A stretch of 64,000 bases of DNA from a candidate division CSSED10-310 bacterium (GTDB lineage Bacteria; CSSED10-310): NCBI GenBank assembly GCA_016931515.1, contig JAFGEQ010000005.1, forward strand, positions 215,617 through 279,616, read 5' to 3'. Below the pieces are notes generated by a model, which saw only the letters and a list, made by a program, of their open reading frames with translations, searched no databases and was not told the DNA's origin. Both the position numbers and the translations under genes were made by a program. Shown here piece after piece: positions 53,158 through 60,985 of this stretch. Numbering within the stretch: the stretch's first letter is position 1; every line of letters starts with the position of its first letter.

Positions 53158-53187
53158 TTGACAACGAGGGAATCAATGACATAGCGT
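53158..53187 (+). promoter_or_regulatory. Possible promoter upstream of the epimerase operon
   Basis: A perfect TTGACA (53158-53163) is followed at 18 bases by TAGCGT (53182-53187), 46 bases before the ATG. The -10 match is weak. The gap between the divergent operons is 200 bases and has a G+C-rich block at 53105-53157. Confidence 0.35.
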
Positions 53188-53233
53188 CTCCGGCGGAATA
53201 GAGCGTATAGACTGAGGTCAGGGAGATATCCGG

Positions 53234-54202
53234 ATGGATTTGAAAGGGAGTCATGTTTTGGTTACCGGCGGTGCCGGATTTATAGGCAGTCATCTGGTTG
53301 ATGCCTGTCTTCAGCAGGGTGCGGATGACGTGGTCGCACTCGATAATTTTGTCAACGGTTCGATGAAAAATATTCGACATCTGCGCGGCAACCGCCGTTT
53401 CCGGCTGGAGTCCGGCGATGTGAGAGATATTGATACGTTGCGGCCGCTGGTTGACGGAGCGGATATCATTTTCAACGAAGCCGCTTCGAAACTTGTGGTA
53501 TCCCGGACTCGACCCCGAATCGATATGGACACCAACATCAGGGGAGCCTTCAACGTGCTGGAGTGCATGAAGGGAACGAACAAACTGATGGTGCATGCCT
53601 CCACCGGATCCGTCCTGGGTAATACGGAAGATGTCGCGATGCGGGAGGATCACCCGCAGAATCCGACGACGCTCTACGGGATCAGCAAAGGCACGGCGGA
53701 GCGGTATGTTCGGTTCTATGCGGAGGAGTTCGGGGTTCGGAGTTGCATCGTCCGGTATTTTCATGTCTTCGGTCCACGGCAGGAATACGGGGGTGAAGCC
53801 GGTGTTGTCAGTATTTTTCTGGGCAGGGTATTGAAGGGACGATCCCCGGTCATCTTCGGCACCGGGGAGCAGATTCGTTGCCTGACATACGTGCGGGACG
53901 ACGTTGCAGCAAATTTTTTGCTCCTGGATGGACTCGTCAAAGGCAATACCACCGGTGAGGTCTTCAATTGTGCGTCGCATACGCGCATCAGCGTCTTGGC
54001 CCTGGCGGAGATGATTATCAGGAAATATGGACCGGCCGGTATGAAACCGGAATTCGGCCCGGCCCGGCCCGGAGAAAATCTTCGGCCGATACCGGACACG
54101 ACGAAAATTGAAGCGATGGGATTCAGGGAATCGCTGACATTTGAGGAGGGTCTGGATCTGACGAAGGACTGGGTCCGGAATGATCTGGACGATCGGTCGT
54201 GA
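53234..54202 (+). CDS. NAD-dependent epimerase/dehydratase (extended SDR, GalE-like)
   Basis: A 322-residue extended short-chain dehydrogenase. The nucleotide-binding motif is TGGAGFIG (11-18), the catalytic residues are Ser123/Thr124 in HASTGSV and Y148xxxK152, and VFGPRQEYGG is the substrate-loop motif. It epimerises or oxidises a sugar nucleotide, most likely UDP-glucose or UDP-N-acetylglucosamine 4-epimerisation. It opens a rightward operon that runs through the UbiA gene with short gaps; GGGAG lies 8 bases upstream. Confidence 0.88.
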   Translation: MDLKGSHVLVTGGAGFIGSHLVDACLQQGADDVVALDNFVNGSMKNIRHLRGNRRFRLESGDVRDIDTLRPLVDGADIIFNEAASKLVVSRTRPRIDMDTNIRGAFNVLECMKGTNKLMVHASTGSVLGNTEDVAMREDHPQNPTTLYGISKGTAERYVRFYAEEFGVRSCIVRYFHVFGPRQEYGGEAGVVSIFLGRVLKGRSPVIFGTGEQIRCLTYVRDDVAANFLLLDGLVKGNTTGEVFNCASHTRISVLALAEMIIRKYGPAGMKPEFGPARPGENLRPIPDTTKIEAMGFRESLTFEEGLDLTKDWVRNDLDDRS

Positions 54203-54214
54203 GTCGGAGGACGT

Positions 54215-55162
54215 ATGGCGAATGAGATGCAGGGTCTTTCTCGCCGGAAAATCCTTATTTTTACAGCGAAAATAGCTGTTTCAATTGCAATCCTATGGGT
54301 CGTTTTCAGCTACCTCGGCTCGGCCCAGACCCGCATCATTCTCCGCCGCGCTCGGCCGGGCTGGATCGGCATGGGTGCACTTTTTATTGTCTCGGTCCAG
54401 GTCGTGAAAGCATGGCGTTTCAGGGAACTCGGCCGGGTCCTCAACCAGCCGATCCCCTTCTACCGTTGTCTCCTGGCTCATCTGATCGTTCCGATTCTGG
54501 GGTTCATTACACCGGGGAAGCTCGGAGAAGGTTTTAAGATCGTCTTTCTGCAGGCTTCCAGGAAGGAACTCGGTTTTTTATTCATTATCGAGCGAATTCA
54601 GGATCTGCTGATGCTGCTTGCGGTGGCCGGCTTTGGGTTCGCTTTCTCGGATTTCTATATCATCACCTACCTGGTCATGGCAGGGATCGTTGCAGCCGGA
54701 ATCCTGGTGTTTCTCCGACTCGAATGGGTGATGAACGCGCTGACCCGGCGGCTGTTCAAACGGGAGTATTTTTCCGACAAATGGTTCCTGGAACGCTCCA
54801 AAAAACTGCTTACAATCACGTTCATAATCCCGTGCCTTCTGACAGTGCTCGTCTGGACCGTCACGTTCGCATCCTCCTACTGCTTTGCGAAATCCGTGGA
54901 TATCCCGCTATCCTACCCCAAAATCGCTCTGGTGTTTTCGTGGGCGGTCATCATGGGGCTCCTGTCCAGCCTTCCGGGCGGAGTCGGTGTCCGGGAGGGC
55001 GGTATCACCGTGCTCCTCGAAACCCTGTACGCCGTGCCGCGTCCTCTCGGTGCAGCGGTTGCCGCTATCAACCTCGGCATGCATTACATCACACTCACCG
55101 TGACGGCACTTGTCGCCTATACGCTCCACCAGCGCACCGGCCGGCCGTCAGCTGATGATTGA
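54215..55162 (+). CDS. LPG synthase TM-domain/UPF0104 family membrane protein
   Basis: A 315-residue protein with about eight membrane helices. [11 protein letters not shown] and the C-terminal [15 protein letters not shown] are signature motifs of the lysyl-phosphatidylglycerol synthase transmembrane family, here without the aminoacyl-transferase domain. Such stand-alone proteins in glycan loci are presumed lipid or lipid-linked sugar transporters. It follows the epimerase by 12 bases. Confidence 0.88.
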   Translation: MANEMQGLSRRKILIFTAKIAVSIAILWVVFSYLGSAQTRIILRRARPGWIGMGALFIVSVQVVKAWRFRELGRVLNQPIPFYRCLLAHLIVPILGFITPGKLGEGFKIVFLQASRKELGFLFIIERIQDLLMLLAVAGFGFAFSDFYIITYLVMAGIVAAGILVFLRLEWVMNALTRRLFKREYFSDKWFLERSKKLLTITFIIPCLLTVLVWTVTFASSYCFAKSVDIPLSYPKIALVFSWAVIMGLLSSLPGGVGVREGGITVLLETLYAVPRPLGAAVAAINLGMHYITLTVTALVAYTLHQRTGRPSADD

Positions 55163-55185
55163 AGCCTTCATCCACTCCGACTATA

Positions 55186-55902
55186 ATGCGTTCGGATTGC
55201 CATTCGGAGATACCGGTCGTGACTATTTGGATCGCCATAATTGTAGTAGCTGCCATCCTGCTTCTGGCAGGATTCCGGGGCTATATCCGCAAGCTGCATG
55301 TGTCCATCGGCCTGTGCCGGTTCGTGTGGGAATACCTTCTGCTGGAACCCGTCGTCTTTCTGTTCCGGTGGTGCCCTGGCGGATACGGCATTGTTGCGCG
55401 CTACGTTCTGTATAAACTCCTTCTGAAACACCAGGGCCGGAATGTGACGATCCGGGACGGCGTCAAAATCATGTATCCGGAGCGCGTCAGTATCGGCGAT
55501 AACTCCGGCGTCAACGACAGCTGCTTTCTGGAGGGAACGGGCGGTATTACAATCGGGCGCTTCGTCAGGCTGGCTCCCCGCGTGGAGATCATGACGAGCA
55601 ATCACAATTTCTCCGATCCCGATGTCCCGATAAAACTCCAGGGACTGACCGCGAAACCGGTGACGATCCAGGATGACGTCTGGGTGGGCATCGGCGTTCT
55701 TGTTACGTCCGGTGTGACGATCGGACAAGGAGCGGTGGTTGCCGGCCACGCCGTCGTGACCCGGGATGTGCCTCCGTTCAGCATCGTGGGAGGAATTCCC
55801 GCAGCGGTGATCGGGTGGAGGAAGACACCGGAAGCGGTCGGCGAGGCGGCCGGTGCGGGTCCCGGAGCAGATACCGGGCATGATCCGGAGGCGCCGGCTT
55901 GA
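55186..55902 (+). CDS. Hexapeptide-repeat acyltransferase with N-terminal membrane segment
   Basis: A left-handed beta-helix acyltransferase. It has a membrane helix ([17 protein letters not shown]) and then hexapeptide repeats ([28 protein letters not shown]). The loop [12 protein letters not shown] contains the catalytic-type His, and further coils ([21 protein letters not shown]) follow. It probably O-acetylates a glycan precursor. The start is ambiguous: TTG at 55159 overlaps the previous gene, ATG at 55186 has no ribosome site and GTG at 55219 has GGAG 9 bases upstream and begins right at the helix. The C-terminus overlaps the GT2 gene by four bases if its TTG is used. Confidence 0.82.
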   Translation: MRSDCHSEIPVVTIWIAIIVVAAILLLAGFRGYIRKLHVSIGLCRFVWEYLLLEPVVFLFRWCPGGYGIVARYVLYKLLLKHQGRNVTIRDGVKIMYPERVSIGDNSGVNDSCFLEGTGGITIGRFVRLAPRVEIMTSNHNFSDPDVPIKLQGLTAKPVTIQDDVWVGIGVLVTSGVTIGQGAVVAGHAVVTRDVPPFSIVGGIPAAVIGWRKTPEAVGEAAGAGPGADTGHDPEAPA

Positions 55903-56744
55903 CCATGCCAACCCCGGGCAGCACCGAGCAGTTCAATCCGATGAGCCCTGATTCCGCTGGGAATGCGGAGGGGGCACCGGTTCAGGAGAACTGTCAATCG
56001 CAGGTATCGATCAATAATCCGGAAGGTCTGAAGGTTGCCGTCATCATCCCGGTTTTCAACGAGGAAGCGATTATCGGCGGAGTGCTGGACGCCATCCCCC
56101 GTCACTTCACGGACCGGATCATTGTGATTGACGACGGCTCCACCGACGGAACACCTGATGTCCTGGCCTCCCGGTCCGGGTGGCTCAATGTGATCCGCCA
56201 CGAACATCAGTGTTACATCGGCGTATCCATCCGGGACGGGCTCCGCATGGCGCACCGCCTGGGCATGGACGTCGTCGTGATTTTCGCAGGGAACGGCAAA
56301 GACGATCCGAAGCAGATACCGCGGCTGTTGAAACCGATCCTGGAGAACGGGATGGACTACGTTCAGGGATCGAGGTATCTGGAGGGCGGGAAGTTTAATA
56401 AAATGCCGCGGCACAGACGGGTGGTGACACGAATCTATCCGCTCCTGCTGAGATTGTTCACCGGATTCCACGCGACGGACGGCACCAACGGGTACCGCTC
56501 CTACCGCCTGAAAATTCTGGATGATCCGAGGATTGATATCGATCAGACGTGGCTGGATGAATGCCTCGAATATTACCTGGCTCTGCGTATCCTGCAGTGC
56601 GGCTACCCGGCGTGCGAAGTACCCGTCTCGAAAATCTATCCGTCCACCACGGTTTACCGGCGTTATACCAAGGTACGTCCCGGAATCGGCTGGATGAATC
56701 GCCTGAAACCCATGCTGTACTGCGGTATAATGCGGCGGAGATGA
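55899..56744 (+). CDS. GT2 glycosyltransferase, dolichyl-phosphate-mannose synthase-like
   Basis: A 281-residue GT-A enzyme with [24 protein letters not shown] and a central [10 protein letters not shown] in place of the usual DxD-type ADL; the rest is typical ([18 protein letters not shown]). No C-terminal membrane helices are present. It likely charges polyprenyl phosphate with a sugar that the GT-C enzymes at 44387 and 50596 use. The TTG at 55899 has GGAGG 7 bases upstream; ATG at 55905 is the alternative. The N-terminal ~35 residues are an unstructured Pro/Ser/Gly extension. Confidence 0.85.
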   Translation: MTMPTPGSTEQFNPMSPDSAGNAEGAPVQENCQSQVSINNPEGLKVAVIIPVFNEEAIIGGVLDAIPRHFTDRIIVIDDGSTDGTPDVLASRSGWLNVIRHEHQCYIGVSIRDGLRMAHRLGMDVVVIFAGNGKDDPKQIPRLLKPILENGMDYVQGSRYLEGGKFNKMPRHRRVVTRIYPLLLRLFTGFHATDGTNGYRSYRLKILDDPRIDIDQTWLDECLEYYLALRILQCGYPACEVPVSKIYPSTTVYRRYTKVRPGIGWMNRLKPMLYCGIMRRR

Positions 56745-56917
56745 TCCGGCTGCCGATCCGTTGATGCACAGGACGTGACAGTGTGCTAGGATGATGCGGA
56801 ATCGTGTGCTGTCGGCGAGCGGCGGATCCCTTAATACGGGTATCGGTTCCGTTGCTCCGGTTCCGGACGACTGCATCGGATCGGCGGCATCTGAAACGCT
56901 GGAAGGAGCTGCGTGGT
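56744..56917 (+). other. 174-base leader before wlbA
   Basis: No gene is seen. A TGC-TAGGAT extended -10-like element at 56784-56792 could start a separate wlb transcript, with TTGATG at 56761 spaced too far (20 bases) for a normal -35. Support is weak. Confidence 0.3.
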
Positions 56918-57988
56918 ATGAACTTGAACTTCGCGCTGGTCGGTTGCGGTCGAATTGCATCAAAGTATGGTGAAATCCTTCGGGGAAACCACGTGCGGAA
57001 CGCAACGCTGGTTGCCGCATGCGATATCAATCCGGAACGCGCCCGGTCGTTTGGAGACCGGTTCGGTATTCCGGTTTATCCCGATGCCCACCGGATGATA
57101 CAGACGGAAAAGAATATCGATGTGCTGTGCATCCTGACACCGAGCGGCCTGCATGCGGAGCACTGTATTGATCTGACACAGTATAAAAAACACATGGTTG
57201 TGGAAAAACCGATGGCTCTGACCATCGATGACGCGGATGATATGATCCATGCATGCGACCGCGCCGGCGTCAGGTTGTTTGTCGTGAAACAGAATCGATA
57301 CAATCCTCCGGTGCAGCGTCTGCGGAAAGCTCTGGATGAGAACCGGTTCGGCCGGCTGGTGATGGGCACTGTCCGCGTCCGGTGGTGCAGGCACCAGGAT
57401 TATTACGATCAGGACGACTGGCGCGGCACATGGTCACTCGACGGCGGCGTCTTCACCAATCAGGCCAGCCACCATGTGGATCTGCTGGAGTGGATGCTCG
57501 GCGATCCCGTGTCGGTCTTCGCCAAGTCCAGCACCAAGCTGGTGGATATCGAGGTGGAGAACAGCGGCGTAGCGGTGCTGAAATTCCGGGAGGATGTTCT
57601 GGGAGTGATCGAGGTGACGACCGCCACGCGGCCGACGGATCTGGAAGGCAGCATCAGCATACTGGGGGAGAAGGGGAGTGTCGTGATCGGCGGTTTCGCA
57701 GTCAACGAGATCCAGACCTGGAATTTCATCGACCATCGTCCGGACGACGACCGGGTGTTCGCGGAAACCATCGAAAGGCCCCCCAATGTCTATGGATTCG
57801 GGCATATCCCCTATCTTGAGAACGTCGTGAACTGCATCCAGCGCGACGAACGGGCACTTGTGGATGGGCTTGAGGGCAGGAAATCCCTCGAACTCATTTC
57901 CGCGATCTATGAATCCATCGAAACCGGCCGGGAAGTGTTTTTGCGCTTCCTGCCCAAGAAGTGCCGGCTGGGTATGAAGCATGGATAG
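56918..57988 (+). CDS. wlbA: UDP-N-acetyl-2-amino-2-deoxyglucuronate dehydrogenase (WlbA/WbpB-like)
   Basis: A 356-residue Gfo/Idh/MocA oxidoreductase. The N-terminal NAD fold is ALVGCGRIA. EKP (96-98) supplies the conserved Lys97, and VVKQNRYNPPV, HQDYYDQDDWRGTW and GGVFTNQASHHVDLLEW match what I recall of WlbA/WbpB enzymes, which oxidise C3 of UDP-GlcNAc-uronate. The ATG at 56918 follows AAGGAG; the frame open to 56804 is not supported. It is followed without gap by an N-acetyltransferase and a PLP aminotransferase, the same trio as wbpBDE/wlbABC. The C6 dehydrogenase (WbpA) is not in the window. Confidence 0.88.
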   Translation: MNLNFALVGCGRIASKYGEILRGNHVRNATLVAACDINPERARSFGDRFGIPVYPDAHRMIQTEKNIDVLCILTPSGLHAEHCIDLTQYKKHMVVEKPMALTIDDADDMIHACDRAGVRLFVVKQNRYNPPVQRLRKALDENRFGRLVMGTVRVRWCRHQDYYDQDDWRGTWSLDGGVFTNQASHHVDLLEWMLGDPVSVFAKSSTKLVDIEVENSGVAVLKFREDVLGVIEVTTATRPTDLEGSISILGEKGSVVIGGFAVNEIQTWNFIDHRPDDDRVFAETIERPPNVYGFGHIPYLENVVNCIQRDERALVDGLEGRKSLELISAIYESIETGREVFLRFLPKKCRLGMKHG

Positions 57989-58631
57989 CCAGGTTCTCCA
58001 GTGGGTCCGTTTCGAGGGAGCCCATGACATCGGGCCGTTCTGCCTGATCGGTCAGCCATTCCGGGGAATGACGGAAGATGATGCGCTGACGACGATCGGG
58101 TCCGATGCCATTATCCGCTCCCATACGGTCATCTACACGGGCAATGTGATCGGCAGACATTTTCAGACCGGCCACCATGTGTTCATCCGGGAATTGAACC
58201 GGATCGGCGACAATGTGTCGGTCGGGACGCTGTCGGTGATCGAGCATCATGTTCTGATCGGCAACCGGGTCCGGCTGCATACACAGGTATTTATTCCGGA
58301 GTTCAGCATCCTGGAGGACGATTGCTGGATCGGCCCGAATGTCGTTCTCACCAATGCACCCTATCCGCGCGGATCGCGGGTCAAGGCGGAGTTGAGAGGC
58401 GCACGGATTTGCCGGGAGGCGAAAGTCGGCGCCAACGCAACGCTTTTGCCGGGAATCGTGATCGGCCGCGGAGCCCTGGTTGGTGCCGGATCCGTTGTCA
58501 CGAAGGATGTTCCGGAGTTCACGGTTGTGGCCGGTAATCCGGCTTGCGTGCGCGGAAGCGTGTTCGATCTGAAATACGATGACGGTGAACAGGTTTATTT
58601 CCAACCGGAGGACATCACGGATGGCATCTGA
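57981..58631 (+). CDS. wlbB: Hexapeptide N-acetyltransferase (WlbB/WbpD-like)
   Basis: A 216-residue left-handed beta-helix protein with about nine coils (IGSDAIIRSHTVIYTG, IGDNVSVGTLSVIEHH, IGNRVRLHTQVFIPEFS, then VGANATLLPGIVIGRGALV). The loop TNAPYPRGSR interrupts the helix, as in 3-amino-sugar N-acetyltransferases. It should acetylate the 3-amino group made by the downstream aminotransferase, giving a 2,3-diacetamido-uronic acid nucleotide. It overlaps wlbA by 8 bases. The assignment rests mostly on gene context. Confidence 0.8.
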   Translation: MDSQVLQWVRFEGAHDIGPFCLIGQPFRGMTEDDALTTIGSDAIIRSHTVIYTGNVIGRHFQTGHHVFIRELNRIGDNVSVGTLSVIEHHVLIGNRVRLHTQVFIPEFSILEDDCWIGPNVVLTNAPYPRGSRVKAELRGARICREAKVGANATLLPGIVIGRGALVGAGSVVTKDVPEFTVVAGNPACVRGSVFDLKYDDGEQVYFQPEDITDGI

Positions 58632-59751
58632 TACTTCCCGTCCGCCACGGATACCGCTGGTCGATCTAAAGGCTCAGTATAGAGCGATCAAGGGTGAAAT
58701 CGATGAGGCTGTCAGAAGCGTTATCGAGAATGCGGCATTCATCATGGGTCGCCACGTAACCGGTCTTGAAGAATCGTTCGCCGCCCTGTGCGGAGCGGGA
58801 TACGGCATCGGTGTCAGTTCCGCAACCACAGGTCTCCACCTGGTGCTTCATGCCATGGGAATCGGCCCCGGTGATGAGGTCATACTGCCGTCCCTGACGT
58901 TCATCGCCACGGCGGAGGCGGTCTGCCATGCCGGAGCGGCTCCTGTTTTTGCGGATGTCGATCCGGCCGCGTTGACGATGGATCCGGACAGTGTGCGCCG
59001 GTCGATCACTGACCGGACGAGAGCCATCATTCCGGTGCATCTCTACGGCCGGTGCGCGAACATGGATCATCTGGTTCCGATGGCTCGTGGGCATGGTCTT
59101 CGCATTGTCGAGGATGCCGCCCAGGCACACGGCGCTTTCTGCTCCGCCGGCAGGGCCGGAAGCCTCGGAGATGCGGCCGTATTCAGCTTTTATCCGGGTA
59201 AAAACCTTGGCGCATTCGGAGACGGCGGAATGATTACGACATCGGACTGCGATCTGTACCAGCGGATGCACATGCTGGCGAATCACGGCCGGACGGACAA
59301 ATATGTGCACGAGATGATCGGCTACAACTACCGGCTGGATGCCCTGCAGGCGGCTGTTGTGGCGGTGAAGCTGAAACACCTGACCCGCTGGAACGGCAGG
59401 CGGCTGGAGCTGGCGCGACGGTATAACGCGCATTTCGGGTCATTGCGGTGCATTGCGCCGGAGGCTCCGGACGGTCACGTTTTCCACCTCTACATCCTGC
59501 AGGTTGCAGAGCGCGACAGGCTGATCGAAGCGCTCCATGAGCGGAGCATCGATTCCGGGATTCATTACCCGGTACCCTGCCATCGGCAGCCATGCTTCAG
59601 GGGCCGCCGGACCGGCCCGCTCCCGGTGACCGAATCGGTTGTGCCCCGGCTGATATCTCTGCCTTTATACCCTGAAATGACCGGGAGCGATCAGGATCGT
59701 GTCATCGACGTCGTTGACACGCATTGCCGGCGTTATCCGCTGGAGTTGTAA
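58621..59751 (+). CDS. wlbC: DegT/DnrJ/EryC1/StrS aminotransferase (WlbC/WbpE-like)
   Basis: A 376-residue PLP-dependent sugar aminotransferase. VEDAAQAHGA (Asp165) and FSFYPGKNLGAFGDGG (internal-aldimine Lys194) are the family signatures, and the N-terminal IPLVDLKAQY is standard. It transaminates the 3-keto sugar from WlbA. The ATG at 58621 has GGAGG 9 bases before it and overlaps the acetyltransferase by 11 bases; a frame open to 58579 is less likely. Confidence 0.9.
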   Translation: MASDTSRPPRIPLVDLKAQYRAIKGEIDEAVRSVIENAAFIMGRHVTGLEESFAALCGAGYGIGVSSATTGLHLVLHAMGIGPGDEVILPSLTFIATAEAVCHAGAAPVFADVDPAALTMDPDSVRRSITDRTRAIIPVHLYGRCANMDHLVPMARGHGLRIVEDAAQAHGAFCSAGRAGSLGDAAVFSFYPGKNLGAFGDGGMITTSDCDLYQRMHMLANHGRTDKYVHEMIGYNYRLDALQAAVVAVKLKHLTRWNGRRLELARRYNAHFGSLRCIAPEAPDGHVFHLYILQVAERDRLIEALHERSIDSGIHYPVPCHRQPCFRGRRTGPLPVTESVVPRLISLPLYPEMTGSDQDRVIDVVDTHCRRYPLEL

Positions 59752-59763
59752 GGCCGCCGTCTT

Positions 59764-60678
59764 ATGCAGAAACGGTCCATTCTGAAATCAGCCATTGCGG
59801 TGACCCGGCCCCGATTCCTGCTTCTGGTGCCGGCCTGTGTGCTGGCCGGAACGGCGACGGCTGCCATGGAGCTAGACGCGGTACCCTGGTTCCGTGTGCT
59901 GGTCGTTTTATTCGGCGCCATAGCGGCGCACATGAGTGTCAACGCGCTCAATGAATATCAGGATTTCCGGTCGGGGCTCGATATGAAGACCCGGCGGACT
60001 CCTTTTTCAGGCGGAACCGGCACGTTGCCGGCGCATCCGGAGGCAGCCTTTGCCGCTTTGATCACCGGCATTGTCTGTCTGTTCATTGCGGGAGCAGTTG
60101 GAGTGTATGTATCTGTCGTCACAGGCTGGAAAGTGTGGATACCGGCTGTCGCGGGAACTCTGACCATCGTGTTTTATACCGGGCAGATCAACCGGAACCC
60201 GTTTCTGTGCCTGATCGCGCCGGGCATCGGGTTCGGATCATGTATGGTTCTGGGGACGCATTACGCCCTCGCCGGTTCATTTTCGCCGCCGGCCTGGCTG
60301 ATCTCCATGATCCCGTTTTTTCAGGTCAGCAACCTGCTGCTGCTGAACCAGTTTCCCGATGTGGACGCGGACAGGAGCATCGGCCGAAGGCATTTTCCGA
60401 TCGTAATCGGGCGCAAAAAAAGCGCTGTCATTTACCTGGCATTTTCCCTGGGAGCTTTCGCCGTCATCATTGCCGGTTCAGTGTTCGCCGTTCTTCCGCC
60501 GGGCGCCCTGGCCGGATTGTTCATGCTGGTGTTTGCCGTTCCGATGCATATCGGTGTGTTCCGGCATGCCGATGACGTCGACCGGTTGCAGCCCTTCATG
60601 GGGATGAATGTGCTGGTGACGATCCTGACGCCGGCGCTGACGGCGGTGGGGATGTTGATTACGGTAAGCCATTCGTGA
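59764..60678 (+). CDS. UbiA/MenA-like prenyltransferase
   Basis: A 304-residue polytopic protein with about nine membrane helices. The two Asp-rich prenyl-diphosphate motifs are NALNEYQDFRSGLD and NQFPDVDADRSIGRR, close to the MenA pattern. It transfers a polyprenyl chain to an aromatic or sugar acceptor. It follows the aminotransferase by 12 bases at the end of the glycan operon, so its role may be linked to the glycan lipid carrier rather than quinone synthesis; other quinone genes are absent here. Confidence 0.85.
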   Translation: MQKRSILKSAIAVTRPRFLLLVPACVLAGTATAAMELDAVPWFRVLVVLFGAIAAHMSVNALNEYQDFRSGLDMKTRRTPFSGGTGTLPAHPEAAFAALITGIVCLFIAGAVGVYVSVVTGWKVWIPAVAGTLTIVFYTGQINRNPFLCLIAPGIGFGSCMVLGTHYALAGSFSPPAWLISMIPFFQVSNLLLLNQFPDVDADRSIGRRHFPIVIGRKKSAVIYLAFSLGAFAVIIAGSVFAVLPPGALAGLFMLVFAVPMHIGVFRHADDVDRLQPFMGMNVLVTILTPALTAVGMLITVSHS

Positions 60679-60693
60679 TCATCATGGCGCATA

Positions 60694-60718
60694 ATGGGTG
60701 AACACGAGGTTCACCCAT
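60694..60718. repeat. Palindromic repeat, copy A
   Basis: A 10-bp perfect stem ATGGGTGAAC/GTTCACCCAT with a five-base loop, preceded by ATCATCATGGCGCA and followed by ATCGAAGACCATCCG. The same flanks recur at 63774 and 63876. It is in a 307-base gap that holds no gene. No T-run follows. Confidence 0.7.
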
Positions 60719-60842
60719 ACGGCCGAGTATCGAAGACCATCCGACCGCATGATGCGGCGCAGTCAAGCAGCGCCCTTACTGTAAAAGACTTATCGGTTCG
60801 CAATAACATGGAGCGAAGGTTTTTTGCCCTTACCAAAAAAGT

Positions 60843-60857
60843 ATGATGTGACATCAT
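60843..60857. promoter_or_regulatory. Palindrome ATGATGT-G-ACATCAT, candidate operator
   Basis: A 15-base perfect dyad about 130 bases upstream of the LTA-synthase-like gene. A possible TTGTAT (60904-60909), 17-base spacer, TATGTA pair lies between it and the start; that promoter is weak. Confidence 0.35.
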
Positions 60858-60985
60858 GTTTAGGTAATCCATGACTGTTACGCTGACATCAAACCAGCCG
60901 TACGCTTGTATTTTCAACCATGGTGAAATATGTAGGAGCAATCATTCGTTTGAATGACATGTCAACAGATTGAGGGAGATTTCGC

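Noticed and set aside
53102-53980. 292-codon minus-strand frame antisense to the epimerase
   Set aside because: The plus-strand epimerase has full SDR motifs; the antisense product has none.
55602-57020. 472-codon minus-strand open frame across the GT2 and wlbA genes
   Set aside because: It is antisense to two clear genes, has no family motif and is rich in His/Arg/Pro as expected of a shadow frame.
43059-60678. Reading the locus as a secondary-metabolite cluster because of UbiA and AsnB
   Set aside because: Ligase, flippase, GT-C enzymes and the WlbABC trio all point to surface polysaccharide; no NRPS, PKS or terpene synthase is present.
60694-60718. Hairpin as terminator of the glycan operon
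   Set aside because: No T-run on either side, and the element recurs at 63783 with similar flanks, so repeat is the better reading.
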